Under the pieces are notes generated by a model that ran no database searches, had not been told where the DNA came from, and was given only the letters and a program-made list of their open reading frames with translations. A stretch of DNA of 64,000 nucleotides from Methanobacterium alkalithermotolerans. GTDB lineage: Archaea > Methanobacteriota > Methanobacteria > Methanobacteriales > Methanobacteriaceae. Made by a program: the position numbers and the translations under genes. Of this stretch, positions 18,359-28,567 are shown piece after piece; positions within the stretch are counted from its first letter, which is position 1; every line of letters starts with the position of its first letter. Location of the stretch: positions 1,116,001-1,180,000 of the forward strand of contig NZ_CP058560.1 in NCBI RefSeq assembly GCF_018141185.1. The letters run 5' to 3'.

Positions 18359-18683
18359 GATTTCATCCTGATCTTATAATTTGATTTTAAGTAAAAGCTT
18401 TTTTTATAAAGAATTACTATTTTATCAAGTTTAGGTATATTAATTAAAGTTTATGGATATAAGTCTACTTATCTTTAATTCCCATTACTTATGATTATGA
18501 GCTTAATTATTTTACTAAATGTAAAAATTAATTATTGATTATTCACCATGGAACAATTATAAGCTAGTTTAAAATTATAATATTTTCCCAGGATTAGGAG
18601 AAAAATTTCGGCATTGGAATAATATGGAGGATAGCCGTAATGGAAATTCTATTCCGAGGTATTTTGAATAAGTAAGGTGCAAT
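18359..18683. other. Intergenic region before the radical SAM gene
   Basis: 325 bases between divergent genes. A 15-codon ORF at 18622-18669 and a weak GGAATA/TATTCC dyad just before the radical SAM gene are visible, but neither is convincing. No RNA gene recognised. Confidence 0.4.
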
Positions 18684-19691
18684 ATGAAAGTTATAGATAG
18701 TTTAGAGAATTTTAAAACATTGGAACTTATGGAAAAGGCCAATAAAATCCATTTAAAACGGCATGGTAAAGATATAACCCTGGAAAGGGCCGTTTTTCTT
18801 TCCTGGTGGTGCGATAAAGGGGATTGTGCCTTTTGTTATATGAGTACCCAGAAGCCCAAAATTAAAGATCCTTTGAAGGCCCGTAGAAGTATTAATTCCA
18901 TTTTAGCAGAAGCAGAGTTATGTAAACGTTTAGGATGGAACATAGAATTTTTATCAGGAGGCTATGGATCTTTTAGTACCTCTGAAATAAAAAAAATAGC
19001 CAGCAAAATATATGAAATCACCAGCCATCCGGTATGGTTAAATACCGGTATTAGTACAAATCTGGCAGAATATGGAGAAGAAATAGTAGGAATTACCGGG
19101 GCAGTGGAGGTAGTTAACCCCAAACTGCATGATAAAATTTGTCCCAGTAAAAGTCTGGAAGATATAGAGAATATGCTTGCTATGGCCGGTGATCTGGGAT
19201 TTAAAAAAGCAATAACTATCATTTTAGGATTGGGGGAAACCCCTCATGATCTTGAATATTTATTTGAAATGATAAGAGATGGGGGAATTCAGAGAATTAC
19301 TTTTTATTCCTTAAATCCCCACCCGGGCACACCCTATGAGAACCAGCCCTCCCCCGCGTCTTTGTATTATGCAGGGATAGTGGCCGCCGCCAGGATTACG
19401 TTCCCTGATCTGGAAATAATATGTGGGACCTGGATAGATAACCTGGCCAATATAGGGCCATTAATTCTTAGCGGTGCCAATGGTTTGACCAAATTTCCGC
19501 TTTTTAAAATGTTTGGAACCCGTTATGGGAAGAGGGTGGAGGAAGAAGTATTCTGGTCTGGAAGAAATCTAAAAGGAACTTTCAGTGATTATAATTTATT
19601 ATTAGATAATTCCAGCACCTCCCCTGAATTGGATTCTTATGTAAAAAGATACATTGATAAGTGCCTTAATAACAAATCTCTAAGTGAGTAA
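18684..19691 (+). CDS. Radical SAM protein with an atypical CX4CX2C cluster motif
   Basis: 335 residues with a radical SAM TIM-barrel layout: SGGYGSF in the GGE-like position, then NTGIS, VEVVNPKLH, and FYSLNPHPGTPY. The iron-sulfur motif reads CDKGDCAFC, that is CX4CX2C rather than CX3CX2C. The layout recalls biotin-synthase-like enzymes; HcgA/HmdB of the Fe-hydrogenase cofactor pathway also has an expanded spacing (CX5CX2C), but I cannot equate the two. AAGGTG precedes the ATG. The reaction is unknown. Confidence 0.8.
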   Translation: MKVIDSLENFKTLELMEKANKIHLKRHGKDITLERAVFLSWWCDKGDCAFCYMSTQKPKIKDPLKARRSINSILAEAELCKRLGWNIEFLSGGYGSFSTSEIKKIASKIYEITSHPVWLNTGISTNLAEYGEEIVGITGAVEVVNPKLHDKICPSKSLEDIENMLAMAGDLGFKKAITIILGLGETPHDLEYLFEMIRDGGIQRITFYSLNPHPGTPYENQPSPASLYYAGIVAAARITFPDLEIICGTWIDNLANIGPLILSGANGLTKFPLFKMFGTRYGKRVEEEVFWSGRNLKGTFSDYNLLLDNSSTSPELDSYVKRYIDKCLNNKSLSE

Positions 19692-19816
19692 ATAAAGGGA
19701 TTAGTACCATAAATATTAATCCTTATGCATAAGAGTACTTACATACCTCGTGCTAAATTTAATATAATCTATAATAACTGCTTTAAATTTTTATAAGAGG
19801 AGGAATTGCCATTAAG

Positions 19817-21169
19817 ATGAAATGCGGATTGGAAATTCACGTTCAACTGGAAACTGATTCTAAGCTCTTTTGTGATTGTCGCACTAATTACCAGGATACC
19901 CCGGCCAACACTAATATTTGCCATGTTTGTTTGAATCAACCAGGGGCCAAGCCCTATCCCACCAATGAGAAAGCTCTGGAAGGTGCCCTTAAAATTGCAT
20001 TGATGTTAGACTGTAAGATAGCCAAAGAAGTCACCTATTTTATGCGAAAGCATTATAACTACCCTGATCTTTCATCTGGTTATCAACGTACCAGCATACC
20101 CATTGGATATGAAGGGGATCTTAATGGGGTAAGAATCCGGGAAGTACATATGGAAGAAGACCCTGGACAGTACAAACCAGATACTGGTACAGTAGATTTC
20201 AATCGTTCTGGAATTCCATTAATAGAAATTGTAACAGAACCCGACATGAAATCTCCTGAAGAAGCTCGTAAATTCCTTAGAGAACTAATAAGAGTATTGG
20301 AGTACAGTGGAAATGCCCGTGGAGAAGGGACCATGCGTGCAGATGTTAATATATCCCTGGAAGGGGGTAAAAGGGTGGAAATTAAGAATGTTAACTCCAT
20401 CAAAGGAGCTTACAAAGCTCTTAAATTTGAAATGGTTCGGCAAAAGAATTTACTAAAAAGAGGGGTTGAGGTAACACAGGAAACCCGTGCCTTTCTGGAA
20501 GCACAAATGATAACAGTTTCTATGAGACTAAAAGAAGAAGCTGAAGATTATCGATATATACCTGATCCAGATTTGCCCCCTATGAAATCAGATGACAGTC
20601 AGGTGCAGGGTATCAAAGAAAAAATGCCAGAGCCGCCTCATATAAAAACCAAGAGATTTATGGAAGAATACCATCTGGCGGAAGAACATGCTAAAGTATT
20701 GACCTCTGAATTAGAGCTGGCAGATACTTATGAAGATGTTGTAAAGGAGATTGAAGCTGAATTTGCTGCATTATGGATGAGAGATGAATTAAAAAGGGTC
20801 ATTTATTACAATAAAATGACTTTCCAGGAAAGTGAAATAACAACTTCCCAGATAGTAGAACTTTTGCAGATGCTTCAGAACAAAGAAATCACCGCCAAAG
20901 CAGGAAAGCGTATCATAGAACAGCTCCCCCATAGTTCTAAAAGTCCCCGGTTTATAGCAGAAGAAATGGGTCTGGTGGGAATTGTTAATGAAGATGAAGT
21001 ATTAAATGCGGCAAAAAAAGCCATTGAAGAAAACCCTGCAGCAGTGGAAGATTATCATCAGGGAAAGAAAGCATCCATGAATTTCTTAGTTGGGCAGGTG
21101 ATGAAATTAACCCGAGGAAAAGCAGAACCTGGAAATACGGTGAAAATATTGCGTGATTTGCTTAAGTAA
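19817..21169 (+). CDS. gatB: Aspartyl/glutamyl-tRNA amidotransferase subunit B
   Basis: 450 residues. The N-terminus CGLEIHVQL and the blocks CHVCLNQPGAKP, NYPDLSSGYQ and GIPLIEIVTEPD are diagnostic of GatB. It phosphorylates the mischarged carboxylate of Asp-tRNA(Asn) and passes ammonia from GatA to make Asn-tRNA. The C-terminal YqeY-like tail is present. An AGGAGG lies about 13 bases before the ATG, farther than usual. gatA and gatC are not adjacent. The stop is followed closely by the DUF504 gene. Confidence 0.96.
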   Translation: MKCGLEIHVQLETDSKLFCDCRTNYQDTPANTNICHVCLNQPGAKPYPTNEKALEGALKIALMLDCKIAKEVTYFMRKHYNYPDLSSGYQRTSIPIGYEGDLNGVRIREVHMEEDPGQYKPDTGTVDFNRSGIPLIEIVTEPDMKSPEEARKFLRELIRVLEYSGNARGEGTMRADVNISLEGGKRVEIKNVNSIKGAYKALKFEMVRQKNLLKRGVEVTQETRAFLEAQMITVSMRLKEEAEDYRYIPDPDLPPMKSDDSQVQGIKEKMPEPPHIKTKRFMEEYHLAEEHAKVLTSELELADTYEDVVKEIEAEFAALWMRDELKRVIYYNKMTFQESEITTSQIVELLQMLQNKEITAKAGKRIIEQLPHSSKSPRFIAEEMGLVGIVNEDEVLNAAKKAIEENPAAVEDYHQGKKASMNFLVGQVMKLTRGKAEPGNTVKILRDLLK

Positions 21170-21194
21170 GAATTCCAGCAGTAGTTGATTAGTT

Positions 21195-21443
21195 ATGGCC
21201 AAAAGTATCTTAAATCTTCTGATGTGGCATCCAGAAAAAAAATTATCAACCTGTAAAATAACATATATCCATCGAGGCAGCCCTTACAATTTAAAAACCG
21301 TTCCGGGTTCTAAAATAAAAAAAATTGAAAAAGGATTTTTGGTTCTAAAAGAAGATATACAGATACCTTATCATCGCATAATAAAGATTGAGTGTCCAGA
21401 TAATTTAATATGGAAAAAATGTGTTTCTAAAAGTAATATTTAA
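21195..21443 (+). CDS. DUF504 (UPF0248) protein
   Basis: 82 residues with the family pattern: LMWHPEKKLS, YIHRGSP, GFLVLKE and IPYHRIIKIE. DUF504 proteins are small, widespread in archaea and often encoded near RNA-modifying genes; a role in RNA processing has been proposed but not shown. It lies 25 bases after gatB and 14 bases before the CBS-ParB gene, so a gatB-DUF504-CBS-hisE operon is likely. Confidence 0.85.
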   Translation: MAKSILNLLMWHPEKKLSTCKITYIHRGSPYNLKTVPGSKIKKIEKGFLVLKEDIQIPYHRIIKIECPDNLIWKKCVSKSNI

Positions 21444-21457
21444 TTGAAGGGATAAAT

Positions 21458-22276
<819 letters not shown>

Positions 22277-22278
22277 TA

Positions 22279-22569
22279 ATGAATAGTAAAGATGTATTAG
22301 AAGAAATTTATGAAGTTTTAAAAGACCGTCGAGATCATCCTAAAGATTCATATACTTCCCAATTGATGCAAAATGATAAAAAATCTGCAGAAGATAAAAT
22401 ACTGGAAAAAATTGGAGAAGAAGCTACTGAAGTTATAATCGCTTCTAAAAATGATGAAAGATTGGTCCAGGAATCGGCTGATTTAATCTTCCACACCATT
22501 TTATTGCTGGTTTATAAAGGAATTGAACTGGATGACCTTTTAGATGAATTTAAAAGTCGAAGAAAGTAA
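22279..22569 (+). CDS. hisE: Phosphoribosyl-ATP pyrophosphatase
   Basis: 96 residues of the MazG-like HisE fold with SYTSQLM, KIGEEATEV and ADLIFH, the metal-binding Glu/Asp positions. Hydrolyses phosphoribosyl-ATP to phosphoribosyl-AMP, step two of histidine synthesis. GGAG lies before the ATG, overlapping the end of the CBS-ParB gene. Other his genes are not in the window. Confidence 0.94.
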   Translation: MNSKDVLEEIYEVLKDRRDHPKDSYTSQLMQNDKKSAEDKILEKIGEEATEVIIASKNDERLVQESADLIFHTILLLVYKGIELDDLLDEFKSRRK

Positions 22570-22589
22570 TTAGGAATATAGGAGATATT

Positions 22590-23180
22590 TCAGGGGAAAA
22601 ATTCATTAACTATTTTTTTTGTTTCACTTAACCATGCCTTACGTTCTTCAGGAGTACTGCCGGATATGGTGCGAAAAATTTTTCGATAAACCTGATAAAC
22701 TCCACAAAAGTCAAAAACACAATCTTTCCATATTCTCTCCAGGGGATCACCAAATACTTCTATTTCCCGTTTCTCAGGAGTATTAGAAGTATTGAACACC
22801 AGGGCTGTTTTTATTTTTAAAAGTCCATGGGGAACACCCGACCCATCATCACCCTCATCAAATTCGTAGGCTATGCCTGAGCGAAGCACTCGATCCATCC
22901 AGCCTTTTAATATGGCCGGTGGTTGGCCCCACCAGTTAGGATGGATTATGATTAGGCCTTCTACTTTTTTTATTTCTTCCCGGTGTTGAATAACCAGATA
23001 ATCTTTAGTTTTACCATTAGCCAGTTCCGTTCCAGTTAAAATAGGATTGAATTTTTCTTTATAAAGATGGTGAGCGTAAACATGGTGCTGGTTAGTGTGC
23101 AATGATTTAATCACGGTTTGATATAGAGCATGATTAAAACTTTTTTCATAAGGGTGGGCCACAATTACCATTATCTCCAT
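22590..23180 (-). CDS. NAD(P)H-dependent flavin oxidoreductase (MdaB/KefF-like)
   Basis: 196 residues from the ATG at 23180, which has GGGAGA about 10 bases upstream; a TTG nine bases further up is less likely because it would touch that site. The flavodoxin-like fold is indicated by IVAHPYEKSFNHAL and the HPNWWGQPPAILKGWMDRV block of quinone reductases. It probably reduces quinones or similar acceptors with NAD(P)H and bound FMN/FAD, protecting against oxidants. It follows the methyltransferase gene by about 20 bases on the same strand. Confidence 0.87.
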   Translation of the reverse strand: MEIMVIVAHPYEKSFNHALYQTVIKSLHTNQHHVYAHHLYKEKFNPILTGTELANGKTKDYLVIQHREEIKKVEGLIIIHPNWWGQPPAILKGWMDRVLRSGIAYEFDEGDDGSGVPHGLLKIKTALVFNTSNTPEKREIEVFGDPLERIWKDCVFDFCGVYQVYRKIFRTISGSTPEERKAWLSETKKIVNEFFP

Positions 23181-23199
23181 TTGAATCAATCTCCCTCAT

Positions 23200-24003
23200 T
23201 TATTTTCGGGCTACCGCCTTAAAAAAATTATAAAAGAAAGTTCCATCTTTCTCGGCAGATTTATGCAAGTCTTCCATACCCTGATCCCATTCTCTTTTTT
23301 TTATTATCCCTGAGTCTATTGCCTGATTTTTCAATCCTTCCACCATGGCAATTATGGTCTTTTTTATGAATCCCTCCCCCATGTGGGGTTGGCTATTATC
23401 CACATAGACCACCAGGGGAGTTACCACTATATCCTCAAAACCAGCCTCACTTAAAATAGGATAAAGTTTCCTTCCCAGCAGCGGATCTCCACCTAAATCT
23501 TTCTGGGCTTTAATTAAATATTTCCATGTCTTTAAAGCCTGTTCACTTTCTGGATGGAAGTAGCAGGATCCATGATCCCCTTCAATAACCGTGATTGTTC
23601 CTCCGGGTTTTAGAACTTTATTAAGTTTTTTCAAGGTTTGAATCGGGTCCAGAGTATGCTCTAAGACAAAGCAGACAAAAATATGGTCAAAACTTTCTTT
23701 CTCAAAGGGAAGATCCATAATATCTGCTTTTACAAATTCAACATTTTTTATTCCCTCTTTTTTAATAAGACTTCGAGCCTGATTTAAGGATTCTTCAAAA
23801 AGATCTATGGATATAATCTGGGCATCTGGACTGTTTTTAGCCAGCAATATAGTTTGAGCACCTACTCCACAACCTGCTTCCAGTACTCTGCTGCCTGCAG
23901 GGAATTTAATATTATTATGAAGTAAATCAGACAAAGTTTTTGCCTGATCATGAAGTCTGGTAGCTTCCTCATTAGAATATCCATGTACATAATCATTTTT
24001 CAT
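23200..24003 (-). CDS. Class I SAM-dependent methyltransferase
   Basis: 267 residues with motif I LEAGCGVGAQT, motif II SIDLFEES, and the DHIFVCFVLEH and LKPGGTI segments of the Methyltransf_11 group. Residues 170-267 form a helical extension that may define substrate. The substrate cannot be read from sequence. AGGTTTAAAGC precedes the ATG. Probably co-transcribed with the flavin oxidoreductase downstream. Confidence 0.87.
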   Translation of the reverse strand: MKNDYVHGYSNEEATRLHDQAKTLSDLLHNNIKFPAGSRVLEAGCGVGAQTILLAKNSPDAQIISIDLFEESLNQARSLIKKEGIKNVEFVKADIMDLPFEKESFDHIFVCFVLEHTLDPIQTLKKLNKVLKPGGTITVIEGDHGSCYFHPESEQALKTWKYLIKAQKDLGGDPLLGRKLYPILSEAGFEDIVVTPLVVYVDNSQPHMGEGFIKKTIIAMVEGLKNQAIDSGIIKKREWDQGMEDLHKSAEKDGTFFYNFFKAVARK

Positions 24004-24088
24004 GCTTTAAACCTGATTTATTTTAATATTGTTTTAGATAAAAAGTACGGGTTAAGTCAAGCCCCGGGTGAATAACTTATACCTGGCT

Positions 24089-24238
24089 TCATTTATACAT
24101 TAGAACATTTTTAAGTATTTTATAGTCCAGATCATTAATTTTATAATCAAAAAAGTCAATAACTTCACCGGATTCCAGATAACGGGATAAATCCCTACTC
24201 TGGATATTAATTGCATAACCCTGATTTAGGATTCCCAT
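24089..24238 (-). pseudogene. Probable 5' remnant of a transglutaminase-like gene
   Basis: A 49-codon ORF whose middle, SRYLESGEVIDFFDYKI, resembles the extreme N-terminus of bacterial/archaeal transglutaminase-like proteins (a YL-x-x-x-E-x-IDF pattern before a helix). It starts 13 bases inside the end of the upstream PEP-mutase-like gene and stops early; the catalytic Cys-His-Asp core is absent from the following DNA in all frames I checked. It may be a decayed fragment, or a short real protein. Confidence 0.4.
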
Positions 24239-25062
24239 AGTTTATTTAAGTCAGAGTAAGGATATATCCAATCAGTTTTAACAAATTCCAAGAGCTGATC
24301 TTTTTTTAGATATTTAAGAGATTTCTGGATAGCTTGCAGACTTGAAAATAACAGTAAAGTAGGTAAACTAACCCTTTCCACTCCACATTCAACCAAATCC
24401 CCGATGGAGAACTGATTAATATTATAATTCATACCGGCTGCAATACTCACCGGGCCTTCTACTTCTGATTTTATTTTTTTAACTTCATCAAGAGTTTCTA
24501 CATAGGGAATAAATGCCAGATCCGCCCCGGCCTCCAAATATTTGTTGGCACGATTAATTGCAGTTTTCAGTCCTTTATTTCTATTTTCTGTAGATTTTAA
24601 AGCATCAGTACGACCGTTAATTATAAATTCAGGAAAATCAAGAGCTATGGAAGTTTCTCGGGCTATTTTAATCTTTTTAATCATTAACTCCTCATCCACC
24701 AGAGTCAGAGGATAATTAAAATCAGGGATCTGATCTTCAATATTAAGACCCGACACCCCTACCCGAATAAACCGGTTTACAGTTTCTATTACCTTTTCAG
24801 GACCCCCATATCCATCTTCAGCATCAGCCATAACCGGTATATTCACTGCATTAACAATGCATCGTGTCCACTCTAAATTTTCATCCAGAGTCATCTCACT
24901 TTCCTTTTTATAGCCCGCTACTGTAGAAAAACTAAATCCTGAACATTGAACCGCTTTAAAGCCTGATTTTTCAATTAATTTAGCACTGATGGCGTCATAA
25001 GCATCAGGCATTATTAGTGTTTTTCCTGAATTTAAAAGCTTTTTTAGTTCATTTCGATCCAT
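24226..25062 (-). CDS. Isocitrate lyase/PEP mutase superfamily protein
   Basis: 278 residues. TIM-barrel layout with MPDAYDAISAKL, QCSGFSFS, PVMADAEDGYGG (metal-binding Asp pair) and LNIEDQ. The KKCGH loop of true isocitrate lyase is absent, and the EDK of PEP mutase is EDQ, so the enzyme belongs to the broader oxaloacetate/2-methylisocitrate lyase-like group. It probably cleaves or forms a C-C or P-C bond in a small carboxylate. AAGGGAT precedes the ATG. Substrate unknown. Confidence 0.85.
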   Translation of the reverse strand: MDRNELKKLLNSGKTLIMPDAYDAISAKLIEKSGFKAVQCSGFSFSTVAGYKKESEMTLDENLEWTRCIVNAVNIPVMADAEDGYGGPEKVIETVNRFIRVGVSGLNIEDQIPDFNYPLTLVDEELMIKKIKIARETSIALDFPEFIINGRTDALKSTENRNKGLKTAINRANKYLEAGADLAFIPYVETLDEVKKIKSEVEGPVSIAAGMNYNINQFSIGDLVECGVERVSLPTLLLFSSLQAIQKSLKYLKKDQLLEFVKTDWIYPYSDLNKLWES

Positions 25063-25142
25063 AATATCCCTTTTTACCTCAGATAGGGGGACAGTCTTTA
25101 GCCCCTTTAAGCCATGAATAATTTCATTAGTTAATTCTATAA

Positions 25143-25898
25143 TTAGATGGTGGCAATAACCAGCATTTCATAATCTTCAGTATCCAGTGTATTTTCTCTG
25201 CTGAAATTGCCTAATTCACACCCATGAATATCTATTTTAGAAAAATTTAGAGATTTTAAAAGCCAGGTTATCTCTGAAGGAACATAGTATCTTTCATTAC
25301 ATTCCAGGGTCATCACTTTACCATCATCGTCTTTTATATCCAGCTGGCATTCATCCCTGAAGGTCATTAGATTAAATTTATTTTCTGAATTAAGTTGAGT
25401 GGTGGAATTAGAATTTATAAAGTCTTTTACAGAATGGAATAAAGGATAAAGACCATTTAAAGTTGTAAAAATTAATTTTCCTGGAGTTTTAAGTGCCCGC
25501 GCAGCATTTTCTAAAATCTGAAAGTTCATTTCATCAGTTTCCATTAATGGAAAAGCCCCCTCACAAATCATGATTACCAGATCAAATTCATCCTGGAAGG
25601 ATAGATTACGGGCATCAGCTGAAATAAAATCAATTTCAACACCGGCCTCAGATGCATTTTTTCGCGCTCTATTCAACATATTTTCCGATAAATCAACCCC
25701 AGTTACATTATATCCTCTTTTAGCAAGTTCTATGGCATGTCTACCGGTACCGCAACCTATATCCAGTATTTTTGTTTCCTTATTTTGATTAATTTCCATC
25801 TCAATAAAATCCACTTCTCCACTGGTGCCGTGAACAAAAGATTCGGATTCATATTTTTTTGAATAATTAGAAAATAATTCTTGATACCATTTTTGCAT
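25143..25898 (-). CDS. Class I SAM-dependent methyltransferase
   Basis: 251 residues with motif I ILDIGCGTGRHAIEL, GVDLSENML, and FDLVIMICEGAF. The C-terminal part is beta-rich, as in small-molecule methyltransferases. Not closely similar to the one at 23200-24003, so not a recent duplication. GGTGAT precedes the ATG. Substrate unknown; neighbours give no pathway. Confidence 0.86.
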   Translation of the reverse strand: MQKWYQELFSNYSKKYESESFVHGTSGEVDFIEMEINQNKETKILDIGCGTGRHAIELAKRGYNVTGVDLSENMLNRARKNASEAGVEIDFISADARNLSFQDEFDLVIMICEGAFPLMETDEMNFQILENAARALKTPGKLIFTTLNGLYPLFHSVKDFINSNSTTQLNSENKFNLMTFRDECQLDIKDDDGKVMTLECNERYYVPSEITWLLKSLNFSKIDIHGCELGNFSRENTLDTEDYEMLVIATI

Positions 25899-25975
25899 TT
25901 TATCACCGTTTTAACTAATTAGGCCACAGCCCTAAAAAATATTTTATTTATTCCAGGACTAATAAGATTAAGGGA

Positions 25976-26425
25976 GTGAGTTATATAGATAAATTTTTTA
26001 AATTAGCTGTTGAAGAAGCTATAAAAGGGTTAAGTGAAGGAGGAATTCCTGTTGGTTCTGTTCTGGTACATGACCAGATAGTGCTTGGTAAGGGCCATAA
26101 TCGACGCCTGCAGGATGGGAGTGTTATTTTACATGCCGAAATGGATGCTCTGGAAAATGCAGGTAGATTAACAGAAAATATTTATTCAGAATGCTCACTC
26201 TACACCACTCTTTCTCCCTGTGTAATGTGCAGTGGTGCGATATTACATTATAAGATTCCCCGAGTTATAGTGGGAGAAAATAAAAATTTTAAAGGTGAAG
26301 AAGAACTTTTAAAATCCCGAGGAGTCAGGATAAACGTTTTACAGGACCCTGATTGTATTAAAATCATGTCAGACTACATAGCTGCTAATCCCAAATTATG
26401 GCAAGAGGATATTGGAATAAGTTAG
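25976..26425 (+). CDS. Nucleoside/cytosine deaminase (CMP/dCMP deaminase family)
   Basis: 149 residues with the zinc motif HAEMDALENAGR and PCVMCSGAIL. The HAEMDALENAGRL pattern resembles yeast-type cytosine deaminase more than tRNA adenosine deaminase TadA, so free cytosine or another base is a plausible substrate. GTG start with an overlapping AAGGGAG site. It diverges from the methyltransferase gene and stands alone. Confidence 0.88.
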   Translation: MSYIDKFFKLAVEEAIKGLSEGGIPVGSVLVHDQIVLGKGHNRRLQDGSVILHAEMDALENAGRLTENIYSECSLYTTLSPCVMCSGAILHYKIPRVIVGENKNFKGEEELLKSRGVRINVLQDPDCIKIMSDYIAANPKLWQEDIGIS

Positions 26426-26574
26426 TTTCAATGACCCTGAAAAAGGATAAAGGAAGAAATTTGAGCTGTTTTAAAGTAAATAGTTTCAACAAGTTACAAT
26501 AATTATTTCACATCATTCTATTCTTTAGGAAATTAATGGAATTCCGGAAATAATCCTTTCATGTATTTATTATA

Positions 26575-27039
26575 CTAGAACAATACACTAAACTGACGAA
26601 TCATGTTTTCTATTTTTTTATCCACATCCCCTCGCCAGACCAATATATCAGTTCCCACGATTTTGCCTTCTTTAGACTGGCAGATCTTTTTCATTTTACC
26701 AATGGCCTGATTGCCCCCGGTCCAATTAAAGGGAAGTGATTTAGTAACAAAAAGAGCTATTTTTTTATTTTCCACAAGTGGAATCTGATCCAGATAGGAA
26801 GCCATGGCCGGTGCTAGAGTAAATGCATGCACCGGAGAACCGAATATCAATCCATCGTATGGAGTAATATCAGGTATATTTTCCAGATCTACATTTTTAG
26901 CACGGGGGGCTGTTTCCCCCCGGATTGTTAACCGTTCCAATTGTACTTCATGCCCCTTTTCTATCAGTTTTTCTTTAAGTTTTAAAGCAGTTAAATACGT
27001 ATTTTCCGTTTGAGAGTAAATTACTATCCCAATTTGCAT
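26575..27039 (-). CDS. Flavodoxin family protein
   Basis: 154 residues. Flavodoxin-like fold with IVIYSQTENT at the phosphate-binding loop, DGLIFGSPVHAFTLAP and FVTKSLPF. It would bind FMN and act as an electron carrier or reductase. In methanogens such proteins may pair with F420- or ferredoxin-linked reactions, but no partner is adjacent. Monocistronic. Confidence 0.87.
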   Translation of the reverse strand: MQIGIVIYSQTENTYLTALKLKEKLIEKGHEVQLERLTIRGETAPRAKNVDLENIPDITPYDGLIFGSPVHAFTLAPAMASYLDQIPLVENKKIALFVTKSLPFNWTGGNQAIGKMKKICQSKEGKIVGTDILVWRGDVDKKIENMIRQFSVLF

Positions 27040-27162
27040 AACTTAAAACACCCCTTTTACAGCTATATTTATAAAATAAGCATAATATAATTTTCATTAA
27101 TAAATATGGTTTTTAAACATGTTAGTAAATGATTTACTCCAGTAAGTATTTAGGGTGAAATA

Positions 27163-27585
27163 ATGTTCGATGATAGTTTTAAAAATAAAAATATGGTTCC
27201 AAACACTTCCAGTATTCTCAAATATTGTGGTCCATGGGCAGAAAAACTATTAGAATGTGTAAAGAAGTATAGTAATGATTTGGAATGGAAATTCTATTCT
27301 AAAAAAATGGGATGGACTTTGAAGCATCTATTATCAGGTCAAACACTTTGTTTTATTCAACCGCATGATGGAGATATTGAATTTGTGATTAACCTCAATA
27401 AAAAGGATGAAGAGAATATAAAGGAATCTGCGCAAATTAAAGCGCAGGTGAAGAGGGAAATAGAAAATTTAAGGCAGTACCAAGAAGGTAAGTCTTATAG
27501 ATTCATGGTGGGTAGTAGTGCAGATCTGGAATTGGCTCAGCAGTTAATGAAAATCAAGTCCAGACACCTAGTTAAAAAGAATTAA
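27163..27585 (+). CDS. DUF3788-like protein
   Basis: 140 residues with a Trp/Tyr-rich core (WKFYSKKMGWTLKHL) and a basic C-terminus; the pattern resembles DUF3788, small bacterial and archaeal proteins of unknown function, but the match is from memory of the pattern only. AGGGTGA precedes the ATG. No operon partner. Confidence 0.65.
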   Translation: MFDDSFKNKNMVPNTSSILKYCGPWAEKLLECVKKYSNDLEWKFYSKKMGWTLKHLLSGQTLCFIQPHDGDIEFVINLNKKDEENIKESAQIKAQVKREIENLRQYQEGKSYRFMVGSSADLELAQQLMKIKSRHLVKKN

Positions 27586-27654
27586 CTATAATCCCTGAAT
27601 CAGAGTATTATTAATAGATTAGCTTAATTACTCACTATAAGGTATTATATTAGT

Positions 27655-28284
27655 TCATAGCATATATTCCATGTTTAATACTCCTTTTTCTCCACCAAAC
27701 CAGGGTATTCTATTTTTATTAAATACCTTGAAGCCCATTTTTTGGTATAACCTATAAGCCCCCTTATTGTCCAGATCAACATCCAGAACAACCCTTTCAA
27801 AACCATTATTTTTGGCAATTATACATGACTCCTCCAGAATAAATGAACCTATTCCCTTACCCCGGGCCAATTCATCCACCGCCACACAGGCCAGATAGAA
27901 ATCTGATTTATTTAAATCAGCCAGAAAATGATTATCCCACCATTCCATCAGTGAAAATTTAATAACATCCCACCAATTGAAGTTTTGGCGTAGAATTTTC
28001 ATTTCATCCATTTTTTCTGATTCCGGGCCACAAGAATATACCATTATCCCCTGCACCTCATCTGAAGCTGCAGGAGTAACCACTTTTATTCTTTCATGGC
28101 CCAGAGTATTGTTACCAGAGCGAACTAGTTTTTCAATTTTATGAGCCGTGTTTTCTTTATTTTTAAAAAAAAAGTTGAATAAATTAGCATCTGTTTCGTA
28201 AATTAATTCAGCCACTTTAAAGGTGTCATGCTTATTAAAATCAAGTTTTTGCATCTTCATTGTTTCATTCATGAAAAAATCCAC
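27655..28284 (-). CDS. GNAT family N-acetyltransferase
   Basis: 209 residues from a GTG; ATG codons 4, 8 and 10 residues further in are also possible because no clear ribosome-binding site decides. The acetyl-CoA-binding motif RGKGIGSFILEE and the following ERVVLDVDLDNKGAYRLYQKMGF are diagnostic GNAT motifs A and B. It acetylates an amine of an unknown substrate. Convergent with the DUF3788-like gene. Confidence 0.88.
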   Translation of the reverse strand: MDFFMNETMKMQKLDFNKHDTFKVAELIYETDANLFNFFFKNKENTAHKIEKLVRSGNNTLGHERIKVVTPAASDEVQGIMVYSCGPESEKMDEMKILRQNFNWWDVIKFSLMEWWDNHFLADLNKSDFYLACVAVDELARGKGIGSFILEESCIIAKNNGFERVVLDVDLDNKGAYRLYQKMGFKVFNKNRIPWFGGEKGVLNMEYML

Positions 28285-28567
28285 TCATTAATTTAAGTAA
28301 AATTATTAGTTCTAACCTAATAAATAGGTTAAATCTAAGAAGGAGTATTATGAAAATTATTCATTAAACATTTTTGATGATTGTTTATCTAGTTATAATG
28401 GACAAATTGTACTTATTTACTTTTTTAGATATTATCTGCCTTTTATATTCTGTTTTTAAATTTTAGTGATATAATATTCTGATTCAGATTAATTATTGAA
28501 TTAAAATAAATAAAGATAAATATTAATGACCTTAAATGTTAAGATATTGATACTTTTGAGGGCTAAT

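Noticed and set aside
18622..18669. 15-codon ORF before the radical SAM gene
   Set aside because: Too short, with no conserved feature visible; could be chance.
26429..26503. Short open frame after the deaminase gene
   Set aside because: About 23 codons, no ribosome-binding site and no recognisable sequence.
22590..28284. Possible genomic island
   Set aside because: Gene content is accessory-looking, but there is no integrase, tRNA-adjacent repeat or clear composition shift, so I do not call a mobile element.
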